Positions 25,044 through 37,143 of a stretch of 64,000 nucleotides of DNA are shown here, piece after piece. The translations under genes and the position numbers were made by a program. Numbering within the stretch: position 1 is the first letter of the stretch; every line of letters starts with the position of its first letter. Origin of the DNA: Apostichopus japonicus (lineage: Eukaryota > Echinodermata > Holothuroidea > Aspidochirotida > Stichopodidae); contig NC_092580.1 in the NCBI RefSeq assembly GCF_037975245.1, positions 4,562,501-4,626,500 on the forward strand, written 5' to 3'. The notes below the pieces were generated by a model. The model made no database searches, had not been told where the DNA came from, and saw nothing but the letters and a program-made list of their open reading frames with translations.

Positions 25044-26239
25044 CTGAAAGATATGTGCAAAAGATGAAGAATTTGTAGCTACAGAGTATAAAGTCCATAA
25101 TTATTTAAATATGAAACAGATCCAACAGTAAGCTAATGGGGCCTCACTTTACTACTGTAACGTAAGCTAGGCGTTTTGGACTAGTCACTGACCATAACTG
25201 TGTGTTATGGTTTATCAAATGGTGGAAGCTATTTAACCGATCGTCAGCCAAATAAGCAGAATTTTTAGCAATTTGTTTATGTACTGTACCTGTAATTATA
25301 TTGTCATATTTTCCGAGAGTATTTTTAACTCATAGAGACAGATATTTTGACTATTTATTTCTTCATTGTTGTTTACATTTTAGACTGTTGAACAGTGGCT
25401 TAATAAATTAGACAGATCATTAAATTTTTTGTTTTAGTGTATTTTTCAATAAAATAAAATTTTTGCGTGCTTTGGGCGCTGTTATTAGACCTCCTAATTA
25501 AAGGTTTATTCTTTACTAATTAGGTTATATATTAATTGTTGCTGTTGGATTAACAAAACCTTTTTGTGTCAATGATATGTGTTCCAAGGGATTTAAGTTT
25601 TGTTCTGCTTGAACCTTTTATTTTTTTACAAGTTTATTAAATAATTACTATATATAATTATAGTTTTATGGTGTTGCTTCATATTTCTTATTTGTATCGA
25701 TGACCACCAATACTAATGAATGGGTGATCGTGATCAGGTTAATAAGTGAAGTTCCTTATCTGACCAACGATCGGGTAAATATTAACGTTTACTAAAACCT
25801 CCACAACACAGTCACTGCTGTTTGCACGATTCTTACCCACTTTTACTAGTTTTAGCAATAAGTTTTTTTCTTACTAACTGTGCGTAGCACATCTTCATCA
25901 TGGACAATATCTTGTGATCATATTTTAAAAATGAATTCAGCGATAAAAGACAACAAATTTTGCCAAAACTTAACACAAACAAATTGGCAGGATGGACTTC
26001 TAAGTAACCATGCTGTTACCAGGACATATGTACTCAACCCGCCGTATCAGCCAGTGAAAACAAACGATAGATACATTCACTAAGTACTATGGTCTAGCTT
26101 GATCGTCAGAGCTAAAATACTGTTATTCAGAAGTTAAAAATTCAAATAACTGTAGCTGTTATTTGCTACAAAACATTAATCGTTTAAGAAATAAGTAAGT
26201 CAAGAAACGTTTTTTTTACTTAGCTAGAGCCATTATCTG
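25044..26239. other. No gene recognised
   Basis: AT-rich sequence. The frame at 25880-26083 has no recognisable features. Nothing else is seen. Confidence 0.4.
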
Positions 26240-28330
26240 TATGTTATCTACACTATTCAAGAGTAGAACGACACATTGACATATATGAATTGGCCTATAG
26301 GTCTATGTGTCCTTCTACTCTTGAATATGCAGCTCAGATTTGGGACCCTTGTAACGTCTCAGACCAAGATAAAATAGAAACTAGAGCACCAATGGTGCAG
26401 AAGCTCATACCTTTTCCAGCTTAAAAATGTAGGGCCCACAAAACTTTATGGCCCACCAAATTTCAGGCCATTTTTCAGATTCCACCAATTTTGGGCCCAT
26501 GAGGCCAAACATTTTAGGTTCAAAGACAATTTTGAGCCCCCCCCCCCCTGTGAAGATAAGTTTACTTCAAAACTTGAAAAAATATATATATAGTACCAGC
26601 TTGCATCTAAGGACTCTTAAATTCTTAATTATTCAAAATTTTCTCAAATTTATACCCCTAGCTCAAAACGGCGATAACCCCACCCCGTGCGAGTGGGAGC
26701 GGTTTTACCAATTGTTGACGGATAGAGTGATAGACGCCGCACTGTAACAATATTAGCTCACACCAGCATGCTGGTATGAGCTAACTAGAGCACCAATGGA
26801 GCAGAAGCTCATACCTTTTTGAGCTCAAAAATGTAGGGCCCACAAAACTTTATGGCCCACCAAATTTCAGGCCATTTTTCAGATTCCACCAATTTTGGGC
26901 CCATGAGGCCAAACATTTTAGGTTCAAAGACAAATTTATACCCCTAGCTCAAAACTGCAATAACCCCCCCCCCCCCCACTCTGTTAGCAGAATCCTGGCC
27001 ACACCACTGGCTATAATTCCTATTTTCCCCCTTTAAATCCTATTTTACCCACTCTCTCAAACAATACCACTGACCTATCCTATTAAACTTTCTCCCCTCT
27101 ACCTCAGCAGACATAACTTGTTCACAAGCACACCTTCCCAAAATTTTGGCTGGCTGCCTACATACCTCAGGCTCAAAGACTTCTAAGAATCGGCAAGTGC
27201 TGATTGGCTATAGGGCTCTCATGCTAACAGTTCAACAGTTAATAACAACTCCCAGTCCTGCTTTAATTCCACTAACAGCCTCTGCAGAGCTTAACCACAA
27301 ATATAAACAAACACTGCAGAGACTGGGAGACAAATTAAAGGAGCTTTGGCAAAAAGGTGAAGCCTCAGTTTTTTTTAAACAATGGGGATTAATTGTAATT
27401 AATTAACTTTTGACCAAAAATTATTAGGCATCACCTTATTCATACACAATCCAACTATTGTCAGTTCAACTTTGAATATGATCCATCAAAATCTTGAGGA
27501 GATTGAGATATTTGAAAATATTACAAAGAATGACCCCCGATGACCCCCTAAATGACATTTGACCTCAATTTTCCGAACACCCCTCGTAACCCTCATCCCG
27601 AGGAACATTGTGACCAAGTTTCATTATAATTGGCCATACACTGTATGAACGGAAGCAATTTGAAAATACAGGGCCGCGGCCCGGGCCACAAAAGACCCCT
27701 AGTTGATCTTTGATCTCAAATTCATGAACACCCTGAAGGTAAAACTTCCATAGTACTATCGTGACAAACCCTCAACATTGTACCATGGAATCTGTAGGAG
27801 AAGAAGCATTTTGCGTATTTCCACAAAATGGCCCATTACGGCCCACAGGTGACCTTTGACCCCAAATTTCGGACCATCTCTGATGGCCCTATACCCAATA
27901 GTCCTTGTGTCCAAGTTTCATGAAATTCCATCAAACACTGTGCGATTGGGAGCGGTTTTACCAATTGTTGACGGATAGAGTGATAGAGTGATAGAATGAT
28001 AGAGTGATAGACGCCGCACTGTAACAATAGCTCACACCAGCATGCTAGTATGAGCTAAAAATTGAAAGAAGGAAAAGGGCCAGACTCATGCTTTTTATCA
28101 AATTATTAATGGCCTAGTTGCAGTCCCAAACGAGACTAATCCCTTCTGGAAACCAGGAAAACGTTGCCCCTATAATCAAATTCCACATAATCATCGTGCT
28201 TTTCAGTATAATTTCTACCCAGTCCTAGGACTACAAAAGACTGGAATATGCAATCCTTGGCCGATAAGGAGATCCCTATTCTTGAGGTGTTTAATACTAA
28301 ATTGCCCACGCATTGTTTGTTAGTGTTACT
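26240..28330 (+). mobile_element. Non-LTR retrotransposon (LINE) 3' fragment, split
   Basis: The left part (26240-26380) translates to AYRSMCPSTLEYAAQIWDP and DQDKIE, the well-known end of the reverse transcriptase region in CR1/Jockey/L2-type LINEs. The right part (28059-28330) gives RRKRARLMLFIK, HRAFQYNFYP and, after a frame break, TKDWNMQSLADKEI, the family's C-terminal tail. About 30 residues expected between them are missing. The gap holds the repeat at 26381-28058. It is a dead fragment. Confidence 0.75.
26381..28058. mobile_element. Two abutting copies of a CTAGAGCACCAATGG repeat
   Basis: Copy 1 (26381-26784) and copy 2 (26785-28058) both open CTAGAGCACCAATGG.GCAGAA, share ~150 bp, and both close with GACGCCGCACTGTAACAATA and the near-palindrome AGCTCACACCAGCATGCT(G/A)GTATGAGCT. 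Copy 1 lacks most of the inside. Copy 2 has spacer phrases such as TGACCCCCGATGACCCCC and GACCTTTGACC. The class is unknown. The terminal hairpin is reminiscent of hairpin-ended or Helitron-like elements. It interrupts the LINE fragment. Confidence 0.7.
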
Positions 28331-29286
28331 AGCACTGCTGCCCTGTGTAACAATATCCTCGTTGTAATACCCGAGAGGGGTTTTAACAAGTACTAGTAGC
28401 ATGGACACTTCGAAGTTCGGACACCTAAGATTTAAACACCCCAAAACTATAACTTCCTTTTAGAGACAAATATGTAAGTACTTGCTTGCTAGCACACAGC
28501 TTATTTTAGAGGGAAAATAACTGTAGCTTCGTAGTTTTTTGTGAAATTGGCTCTTGCTGTAGGTTATCAGGGTGAATTCGTGCAATTCTTAGGGGTGTCC
28601 GAACTTCGCAGTGTTCCGAACTTCGCAATACTGACTATACTTAACAGAAACAGAAATATACTGTAGATTGGTGTGTGCTCACCGGCAAAAATCTGGTGAC
28701 TACTGAAAAGTGACTTCAGCCCGTGCTGCCCACCCATAGACGTTAACTCGAATTAGGCCAGTGTGATGTAATTCACATATATACCTTAGGCCTAGCCTAA
28801 TTGTGCATCGTTTTATTGTACATCCACCATGGACTCTAGTGTGAAGGTTTGCGAAAAGTTCCCACTAGTTCATGAGCTACTTAAGGCCTAGCCCTGACTA
28901 GCCTACGCAACGTATCGTATACAAGTTGTACTAGCTGGCTAAAGATTTGTAAGCCTATCCCTACTTTAATATCCCATAAATCACTCATCTTGTTATGTAT
29001 TAGAAAGATTAAAATCACATACCTTTATCTCTTAACGGTAACATAATTTAATTATCCAAGCCACTGTCTTATCTAATCTCTTTGTCCATCACGTTTTTTA
29101 ATTTGGTCGATATTAACGCGTAAGATGCAAGGGAGTGTGCGCCGAACGGAATCCAGGACCGGACCAGGCAAAAGTATGACGTCACATATATACAACTTCA
29201 TGTAAAATATTAGCACCGATTTTCGTATACCTCGAATAAAAAATATATTGAAAATATATCTCTTTTTCACTTACATAGGTTCAAGC
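28331..29286. other. No gene recognised
   Basis: No exon, RNA gene or defined repeat found. Short frames on both strands lack features. Confidence 0.4.
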
Positions 29287-30310
29287 CAGTGGCGGACTGG
29301 CCACACGGGCATTTGGGCAATGCCCGGTGGGCCGGTGGGCTGGGGAGCCAGATAAAAATTACAGCCAATTTTAACAGTAGGTTATAGTTAATAAAATGCA
29401 GACGGGCTGTGTAAAAATATATTTGTAACTGGGAATCAGCTCATGAAATCACCATGTTAGTTAGTCTGTTAGTTCGTTACAAAAGAACGTGCTATTGGCA
29501 ACCCGTCCGTGCTAATAATTTAACGACAAGATACAAGTACGATGACCAATGCATTCTGACATATACATAGCATTGTTAGAGAATACAGATTTTATTAATC
29601 TGCACCTCGAACTACAGAAAACGAAGTAAAATAAGGTAAAATCTTATTAGATAATTTGGATATCGCTCAGTAGCTATTATAATTTCTGAGAGATTATGTA
29701 TAAATAAAAATGACCCACATACAGTAGGGTGTTTGGTTATCAAAATTAGACGAATGTTAGTCGTCGACGACAAGCTTGAGGCGAATTATGTTGATGTCTG
29801 TAGAAAAAAAAGGGATCTTTGCCAAACTTGACACTAAAAATATCATTGATGGTTTGGCTGCCAGAAGCAGCGAAATGCCTATGCTCCTATACTCTCGTAG
29901 ACATGACATGTGCTCGTGTTATTGGACATATAGTAGTGGATTTTATTTATGTTTTTCTTCTTCATTTTTTTCAAGCCATGTTGTCACAAAATGCTTGAAA
30001 AACTAAATAGAATCTAGTCTAAAACATATATTTTCGTTTACGTTTTTAACTCAGTTTCATCAAGTGTTGCTTCTGGAAAATTATCTTTGGGTCTTTTTTA
30101 AAGGATTACTGTAACCTACAAAATAGAGAAATATCGAACCAGTTTTGCATCTAGGCATTCCTAAACTTCAAAAAAAAAACTCAAATCTTAGACCCCTCCC
30201 CCACCCCAGGACGGCGATAACTATGTTAGTACGGTAACATATCAATGAATAATGGACCGGTCTAGGTGAAAAATGCCCGGGCCGGTTTTAAGACCCAGTC
30301 CGCCCCTGGT

Positions 30311-31398
30311 CAGTGGCGGCGGAACCGGGGGGGCTTGGGGGGGCTCAGCCCCCCCAATGAAAAAGTTGAGGGGGCAAATGCATGATAAGCCCCCCCAATA
30401 TTTACCAAGGCTCCGAAACGTGCATCTGCCCATTTTTCAATGCATACTTGTCGATCTGTCCGATGCACACGTATACTATATAGGTGTAATAATTTTAGTA
30501 ATTGCTGGGGGACCCTCGGCCCGTCCCCTGGCTATAGACCACATTGTCACCGCAACCGCGTCTTCACGCCCCGTGAAAAGTGGAAGCAGTGAGTGTGAGT
30601 ACCAGTAAGCGTAACACAACTTCGTCTTAGGCCAATGACTTGCCTCATTTCAGCCAGTTCTCCAACATCCCCTTACTTAGTGGCGGAGCGTCCATATATA
30701 CAGTCAGGGGCGGATGCCCCCCCCCCCCCCGACAGACTCAAATGGACTGCTGGCGACCTTTTCAGCTTTTCACTATACTTTTTACTTATTCGCTATTATT
30801 GACTATTTTATTGCGCTCTCATATACCTATTGACATTTGTCATATTCTGTTGGTGTAATTTTCCGACAAAATGGCGACGACACCTATTTATTCTCCGTTT
30901 ATCTGCAAATTAGCAAGGCCCGGAAAGGGTCATTTCCTGCAATCTAGGGAGTATCTTTACTCAAAATTTTTCTCTACGCTCCGCGCCAACCTGTGGTGGC
31001 GCTCCGCTTAGATAGTGTCGAAAGCGCCCCTACAGACCATTCTTGCCCCCCCCGACCAATACCCCTAGCTCTGCCACTGCCCTTACTACACTCAAAAACG
31101 TCTTTGCGAGTACACTACGAGTATAATAGCTACTCTCTTAAAACACCATCGAATATACAAATTACAGTGTTTTTACAGACTTTTACGTGCAATCTGAGAA
31201 ATTGCAGACTTGAGACCCATATTTTAGGGCTAGGTATTCGCAGCATAAAACACACGGGAAGTGCCGTTTCCGGCCATCTGGGGGTTTGAAATAACCCAAA
31301 ATTTTCTTGTACGCTCCGCGCCAACTGATGGTGGCGCTCCGCTTAGATAGTCTCCACACATTAGCCCCCCCAATAATTTTTCCGTTCCGCCGCGCCTG
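30311..31398. mobile_element. Middle transposon of the nest, 8-bp TSD
   Basis: It begins CAGTGGCGGCGGAAC and ends GTTCCGCCGCGCCTG. The target duplication is CCCCTGGT (30303-30310 and 31399-31406), which covers the last six bases of the outer element and two bases of its flank. Near its right end it carries the CGCGCCAACTGATGGTGGCG and GCTTAGATAG words. Frames crossing it are not genes. Confidence 0.88.
30678..31079. mobile_element. Inner transposon of the nest, 8-bp TSD
   Basis: The 402-bp unit has ends TAGTGGCGGAGC and GCTCTGCCACTG. CCCTTACT is repeated at 30670-30677 and 31080-31087. The copy at 45497-45873 is the same family in the opposite orientation, sharing most of its length. Confidence 0.92.
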
Positions 31399-31412
31399 CC
31401 CCTGGTTCAAGC

Positions 31413-32307
31413 TGATATTCAAATGAAACTAAAACCACTTAGATATCAAAATATACGGTACGTCTTAGAAATAGGAGTAAAATATGAAAATATGAGAAAT
31501 GTTCTCTAAAGTTACCAATTTGAACTCTGCAAGATATATGCCCTTCAAAAGCAGCTGCATGCCCTAACACATACATGATAAATGTTAACGAGATAAGACT
31601 TGGTCGCCAAATAGCCTTACATGATTGAGCAAACGATTTACGGCATGCACATGCAACGCATATAAATGGAGGTTTACTTCGCTTTTCCAGGTCAAATTGA
31701 GGTGATAAATTGCCGTTGGCTGATGGTATACTTACTCCGAAAAGTCATGTTTCCATATATCGTTACTGTAAATTCGTGACGTTCGCATTATATTATTCAA
31801 TTTATACAACCATTAGTATTCAAGTCACGCCATTGTGTGCGGAGACTGCGAGATACTTCACCGCTCTTCTCTTCAAGGTAAATTAGCTAATTTTTCGAGC
31901 AAAGTAGCCAGTTAAGCGTTACTAATTACGATTTAATTTCAATGTATACAGTCATTGAAAGTGTTAATAGATACTGTAACGTCCTTATTTGATCAGATAT
32001 GAACATAGTCGAGATGATTTGCTAATTCGCACGACACCTCTCGTCTTTTGACGGTTACTTAAGCTTCTACATAAATGATGTACCATCACGCCATTTGTGG
32101 ATATATCTGACCAAAGCAATGTAGAGAGAATGATTTCATCATGCATGCAAATGAGCTGGAAATGCTTTGTTGTTGTATAACTTATATAATTTATACAGGA
32201 GACAAATAAACGGACATACAAAATGTTGTATTGTGATAAAGTTATTTACTAATCCATTATCCGAGGTCCAGCAACCACACTTCAGGGAAGGACTCAAAGA
32301 GAAAATG
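31413..32307. other. No gene recognised
   Basis: AT-rich sequence. No exon or repeat could be defined. Confidence 0.4.
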
Positions 32308-32546
32308 GAGTGTTAGCTCAGTGGTTAACGCCGATGCCTTTCAAGGTCCCCCGGTTGGAGTCACTCCCAGATTAATGTATATGTCGTCCAGTTACAGAGT
32401 TGTTGACAATTGACAATTCATATAATCATGGACGTTAAATATGACTGTAAGAGACTGATTTCGGTCAGCTTGCGGCTTTGATAAGCCTATGAGGCTTCTT
32501 CGCGAGTTCCTGCTTGCAGGAGGATCTAAAATACATACATACATAC
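32308..32546 (+). mobile_element. tRNA-derived SINE
   Basis: The head folds like a tRNA: GGAGTG can pair with CACTCC, with an A-box-like TTAGCTCAGTGG and a B-box-like GGTTGGAGTC. The body is unrelated to tRNA and ends ..CTTGCAGGAGGATCTAAA and an (ATAC)n tail. A target duplication was not clear. The body after the tRNA part and the simple-repeat tail argue for a SINE, not a working tRNA gene. Confidence 0.85.
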
Positions 32547-35500
32547 AAAATTATACGTAAAAAGTGAAGATGTTGAGGAAGTCTAACTTGCCTGGGCCTT
32601 ACTTGATGACATGAAACATGATTACACATACCGCCATCCATTTCTGAAGTAGGAGGAAGACAAGGTTAGACAGTCGAAAAGTTTACAAACCAAACGATTC
32701 TCGAGTTTAAGGACTATATACTGAGATGGGACACTTTTTGAAGAAAATTCGGCCAATATATATCCTAGGCTGAGCACGAAAACCAAGTTACAATTTGACC
32801 CAGTCTCGAACCAAGACTCCTTACATCGAGACTGTAACCGTCAAGTAAGTACCACGAGTCCCTTGGAAAGGAAATAGATACTATATATAAACATATGATC
32901 AGGTTTAACACTTGAATGTGCATAATGTATACGTAATTCAATGCTCATGAATAAACATATTCTAATCTACCGTGAAGAGGCCCTGAGTTGATCGATTTGA
33001 AATAACTAATTTATAGTGAAATATATAAATATGCCGACGGTTTGGCTTGATTCGTATATACTCAGTGATTTTTGTTTGATATATTCAATATATTACCAGC
33101 CTTCGTTTATAGCTGATCGTGTCATTCTCAGGTTCCCCGACCAGTACGTGGTTTAAAGGAGGTATGTATGTGATTATATATATATTAATAAAGTATTTTA
33201 ACTCTTGGCTGATCGGCATGGGGGAGATTAATACTATAACAATAGTAAGGTAATCGCCCTTAAATATATCAATTTAATCATTAAAAAGACGGATAAGTAT
33301 CTGATTAAGACACATAAAAATAAGGTTTCATTCAGCTAAGATTTCAATCCAGATATTTCACGTTCTCTAGGCCTATTGATCATTTCAGCTGTGATTCGAA
33401 ATCTTTTCAGTTCAGATATATCTTGGTCAAACTAGAATTCATTGGTTAATACTGCTTTATATTGCAATATCAAGCATGCTGATAAGCATTATTCTTTGGG
33501 TTCGGAAGGCCGAAAATAATGTTATACCTCCGCATCAAGCCTGCACATTAAACTGATGTGAGTCAGGGAATCCGCCTGTGAGTTAAATATTACACTGGTT
33601 TGCTGACCGGGTATTTAGGAGTCAATCAGACATTATAGAGTAATTGGAAAGGGATGTTTTTTTTTAAACAAAGTAACATTCATTCACATATAGGCCTATA
33701 TCAGTTATTTTGTGATATATGTTACAAGAGATTAGTTGAAAGTATATATGATTCGGAGTATAGAGTCAGTACCGTGTACCAATTTATTCTACGATAAAAG
33801 CTCACCAACTATGACTAAAAGTGTGTTGACATATACATATTAATTCTTAACGATAATCTATGTGAAGTGTTGTTGTTGTTGTTCTATAAAATCATAAGAA
33901 AAGTAATCTAGACATGTTTCAGAAATATCTTTTGAATCACCATATATACAAAGTTATATATACACGCCTGAGATAAATGTAAATATTTAAAATTCAACGT
34001 GTAAAAAGGAAAACTTGGTCCCTGATTAAGCTTATAAGGTTGGTAACTATACATTTTTCGATATTTCAGCCACGTTTAAATAGCACGCCGACTTGAAAGC
34101 ATCTATGTTTCGGTACTTGCCTACATATAAGGCACATATAGCCGCCAATTAACATGAAAATATGAAATCTTATTATATAAAATATATTTCCTATATCCAC
34201 TATACAAATAGACAAATGTATATTTTGTGCCTCATTACATTAATAAGTCGTCTAATGCAAACCATGCTTAGCTTTGGTTTGATATTATTACATAACGTAA
34301 TCTAATATTCCAGAGTTCTGTGAAAGACCTTATCAAATGTTCCTTTTCATTGTTTTGTGATTCGGAATATAAGAAAGAATGCAATGAAAATGTTGAAGTT
34401 TTGCCAAAAGTACATTAAAAACATGCAGGCCTGACGGAAGGGGAAGGGAAGCGGCCAGAGTCCGGGGTCAATATGGTCCCGGGATAATTTGGAGGGGCTA
34501 GGGAGCATGTGTGATAAAACATATTGTGTTCTTGGTTGAAACAGGCAGAGAGCAACACAGGAGAGCCTGCTAACATTATTGTCTATTTGTCCGATCTGGT
34601 TCTCGACGCCTCTGGACTCATAAAATGAGTTTATATCTTAAAATCATCAATAGTCGTACTTTCCACTTCATTTTACACATGAAAACAAATAATCATTTTT
34701 TAGCTATTCATAATCACGCAGAGCAAACATCTTAACTGAAACCGAAAAGGGTAAGCCTTAGCCTATGAAATATTAAAAGTCTATGTAAAAATTGCGCAGG
34801 TGCGCGTAACGATTTCAGAAATCTATGAAGCGAAATACATAACGTCGGCCAACAAAATGAGGATAATGACTTAAAATCCTATACCACGATGTTGGTTTCA
34901 ATTTTTGATTCAAAACAGTTAAGATAAAACAAAAGAAGCAAACTTTAGGCTCGCGTATCTTTTGTAAAACCACTAATGCCCTCTTAAATAGCTATAGATA
35001 TACACGATCTAAGCCGTCCATATTCTTGTTGTCATGGAACCAAAGTTGGACGGTGCTAGTTTCCATTAGTAAAACTAACTAACAGTTAGAATATAAACGT
35101 AAAATCACGCGATGACATATTTTCCTTTTCCCCCAATTAAACGGCCGTTTGTCATCCTGTTTCGTGTCATGCAACTTTAAATCTGACTTGTTTGTATTCA
35201 AAGCCGGTGGAGTGCCGAGTGTGAATGGCCGACATAATATATACTGAGGTAGTCTTAGAAAGAGGCTGTAGTTTGGAAGCTTCGACCATTTCTATGAGAC
35301 TTTAAAAGGTGAAATTGAACAAAAAATAATACTAATTCATCGCTTGAAAAATGCGCCTCTGTTTCAACAAGAGAGAGAGAGAGACAAGGGAACAACATTA
35401 AGAAATTAGCGTTTATTCATCAAATATGTTCAAACGTCAAATACAAAGTACCTTTATTTCAAAATGATTTCCACTCGATAACATATATAGACCTTGGGGG

Positions 35501-35875
35501 GGGGGGGAATCTGCACCCCTCCTCCGTCTACATAATACCCACAACCATAAACTATAGGCTTACATAATTCATTTATGTGGATTGTTTGAAAGTTAGCAGG
35601 TTGTGATTACATTGTGTAGTGACTTAATATCTCTCGCTATTCAAATACAAATCCGGCATATATATGCAACATGTATAACATGTACCGCTAATTTGTCCGA
35701 TTAATCGATTTATCGATCACAAGAAACATTGATGATACTTTGGATTTAGGAATCGGAGATGAAAAAAACGTTTAATTTACTTTACAATATCAGTTCCTCG
35801 ATGTTAAGGTAACGTTACAAGTGCATGTTTTAATATGTTTTGTTTCTTTTACATCTTTCCACATACATCGTTCAG
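32547..35875. other. Upstream region of the GPCR gene
   Basis: A long AT-rich stretch with no coding exon I can support. It probably contains the intron and one or more 5' non-coding exons of the GPCR, since the coding exon is preceded by an acceptor. A (GA)n run lies near 35370 and a G-run near 35497. No TATA box is assigned. Confidence 0.4.
35836..35875 (+). promoter_or_regulatory. 3' splice site before the GPCR coding exon
   Basis: A T-rich tract ending ATCGTTCAG, five bases before the initiator ATG. It implies at least one upstream non-coding exon and explains why the earlier in-frame GTG is not the start. Confidence 0.6.
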
Positions 35876-35880
35876 TCGGC

Positions 35881-37143
35881 ATGGAGTTATCGAGGGATCA
35901 CATCATCAACATCAATTTTACCCTCTCCCCTTCACCAGAGAGCGACACAACCACGTCCTCTCATTCATCATCTACATCTAACCTCCAACTTAGAGGTGCT
36001 TTAATTATGCTCCCATTCATCTTATTTGTAGTACTTGCCAACATCTTGACCATTTTGGCGTTCCTTGTAGAGAAGCGACTTCACATCTTTTGCAACTACT
36101 TTGTCATCAACATGGCGATCGCGGATACACTCGTAGGAATTACGGCCATGGCGCCATCCATGGTCCAGTTCCTCCTAGCCTTTCAGTGGCCTTTCGGTCA
36201 CGTTTCTTGCAGTATTTTGATGACGATATCTCACATGTCATTTCACGTTTCTATTCTTTCGGTTTTAGTGATTTGTGCCGATCGGTGGTACGCGGTGACT
36301 CATCCTTTGAAACATCGCAGTGTGCGCAGTCGCGGTATGGCTTTAAAAGTCAATTCTCTAATATGGTTGATGTCGTTTGTCATTTGGGGTCCATTTACCG
36401 GGATATGGGCGCTCCTTGATCCCTTTTCACAAACAGCTGTGTCTTGTTCTCCCGTGTATCTCCGCTTTGCCCTTGGAACCTTTGGAGCAGTCGTTATAGT
36501 GTATTGGGTACCAGTATCGATGATCGGTGTATTGTATATCTCTGTATATCGAAAGATACTTACTTCAGGAGGAGTTCAAGTGTCAAGAAATTTCGAGAAA
36601 CAGAGCAAACCGGAGAGAGAATCTGCATCATTGTCAAGAATAGATATAATTACCATCTCAGAAGCATCAACTGTTAATAGCCATGGAACTAAACCAGGTT
36701 CGTCGAGTGAGCCTCAAACAAGCCAAGGAGAGATGTCACTCCAATCAATGATTGATGAAAAGGAGAATGGTAAAGAAAGATGCGGGGTATTGAGCACAGG
36801 TAGTAGCCATGACTCGACAGCGAATGATATCAAATCTAAGCAGGACGCCGCAAACCACAAAATTGTCAAAAATGAACGAAATTCAGCTAAAGCTCAGCGA
36901 ACACTGACTTTTCTCGTCGTGGCATTGGTGGTCACGTGGACTCCTTACGCATGCGTGGTTCTAGCACTGACATACTGCTATACCATACTACAAACGGTGA
37001 ACTGTTTTTCGCCAATTTTCCCGGTCATATCTGTTTGGATAACATGGGGTAACAGTTTACTCAATCCCATTATGTATGCCGCAGCCCAGCCTTTATTCAG
37101 GAAGACTATGGTCAAATTGTTATTTGGGCAATGTAACAAGTAG
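35881..37143 (+). CDS. Rhodopsin-class GPCR, amine-receptor-like orphan
   Basis: Intact 420-residue plasma-membrane receptor in a single coding exon. The ATG at 35881 is preferred: the upstream stretch ends in a pyrimidine-rich acceptor (ATCGTTCAG at 35875), so the frame before it is intron. The outside N-terminus has one N-glycosylation site (NFT, residue 12). Seven hydrophobic segments are visible, with Asn54 in TM1, Asp82 in TM2, the Cys110-Cys189 bridge, DRW (134-136) at the end of TM3, WTPY (353-356) in TM6 and NPIMY (395-399) in TM7. The third inner loop is long (about 225-335) and Ser-rich. TM6/TM7 look most like muscarinic or histamine H3-type receptors. At the amine-binding place in TM3 (18 before the DRW Arg) there is Ser117, not Asp, so it probably does not bind classical amines. 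The ligand is unknown. G-protein coupling is inferred from the family. Confidence 0.93.
   Translation: MELSRDHIININFTLSPSPESDTTTSSHSSSTSNLQLRGALIMLPFILFVVLANILTILAFLVEKRLHIFCNYFVINMAIADTLVGITAMAPSMVQFLLAFQWPFGHVSCSILMTISHMSFHVSILSVLVICADRWYAVTHPLKHRSVRSRGMALKVNSLIWLMSFVIWGPFTGIWALLDPFSQTAVSCSPVYLRFALGTFGAVVIVYWVPVSMIGVLYISVYRKILTSGGVQVSRNFEKQSKPERESASLSRIDIITISEASTVNSHGTKPGSSSEPQTSQGEMSLQSMIDEKENGKERCGVLSTGSSHDSTANDIKSKQDAANHKIVKNERNSAKAQRTLTFLVVALVVTWTPYACVVLALTYCYTILQTVNCFSPIFPVISVWITWGNSLLNPIMYAAAQPLFRKTMVKLLFGQCNK

Larger units (their letters stand above)
29287..31404. mobile_element. Outer transposon of a three-level nest
   Basis: It starts CAGTGGCGGACTGG, and its far end reads CCAGTCCGCCCCTG at 30295-30308, displaced by the next insertion. 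The flanking GTTCAAGC is at 29279-29286 and 31405-31412, so the terminal CCCCTG was duplicated when the middle element inserted across the border. The inside (29300-30300) is mostly AT-rich with no transposase frame. The hAT assignment rests on the 8-bp TSD and CAG..CTG ends. Confidence 0.85.

Noticed and set aside
30273-30858. Plus-strand frames rich in Gly and Pro
   Set aside because: They lie wholly in the nested transposons and their G/C runs, with no family resemblance.
32308-32375. A functional tRNA gene
   Set aside because: The tRNA-like head runs straight into a SINE body with an (ATAC)n tail, and the anticodon arm is poor.
35821-35880. A 20-codon N-terminal extension of the GPCR
   Set aside because: It begins with GTG, has no ATG start, and the stretch ends in a splice acceptor right before the ATG at 35881.
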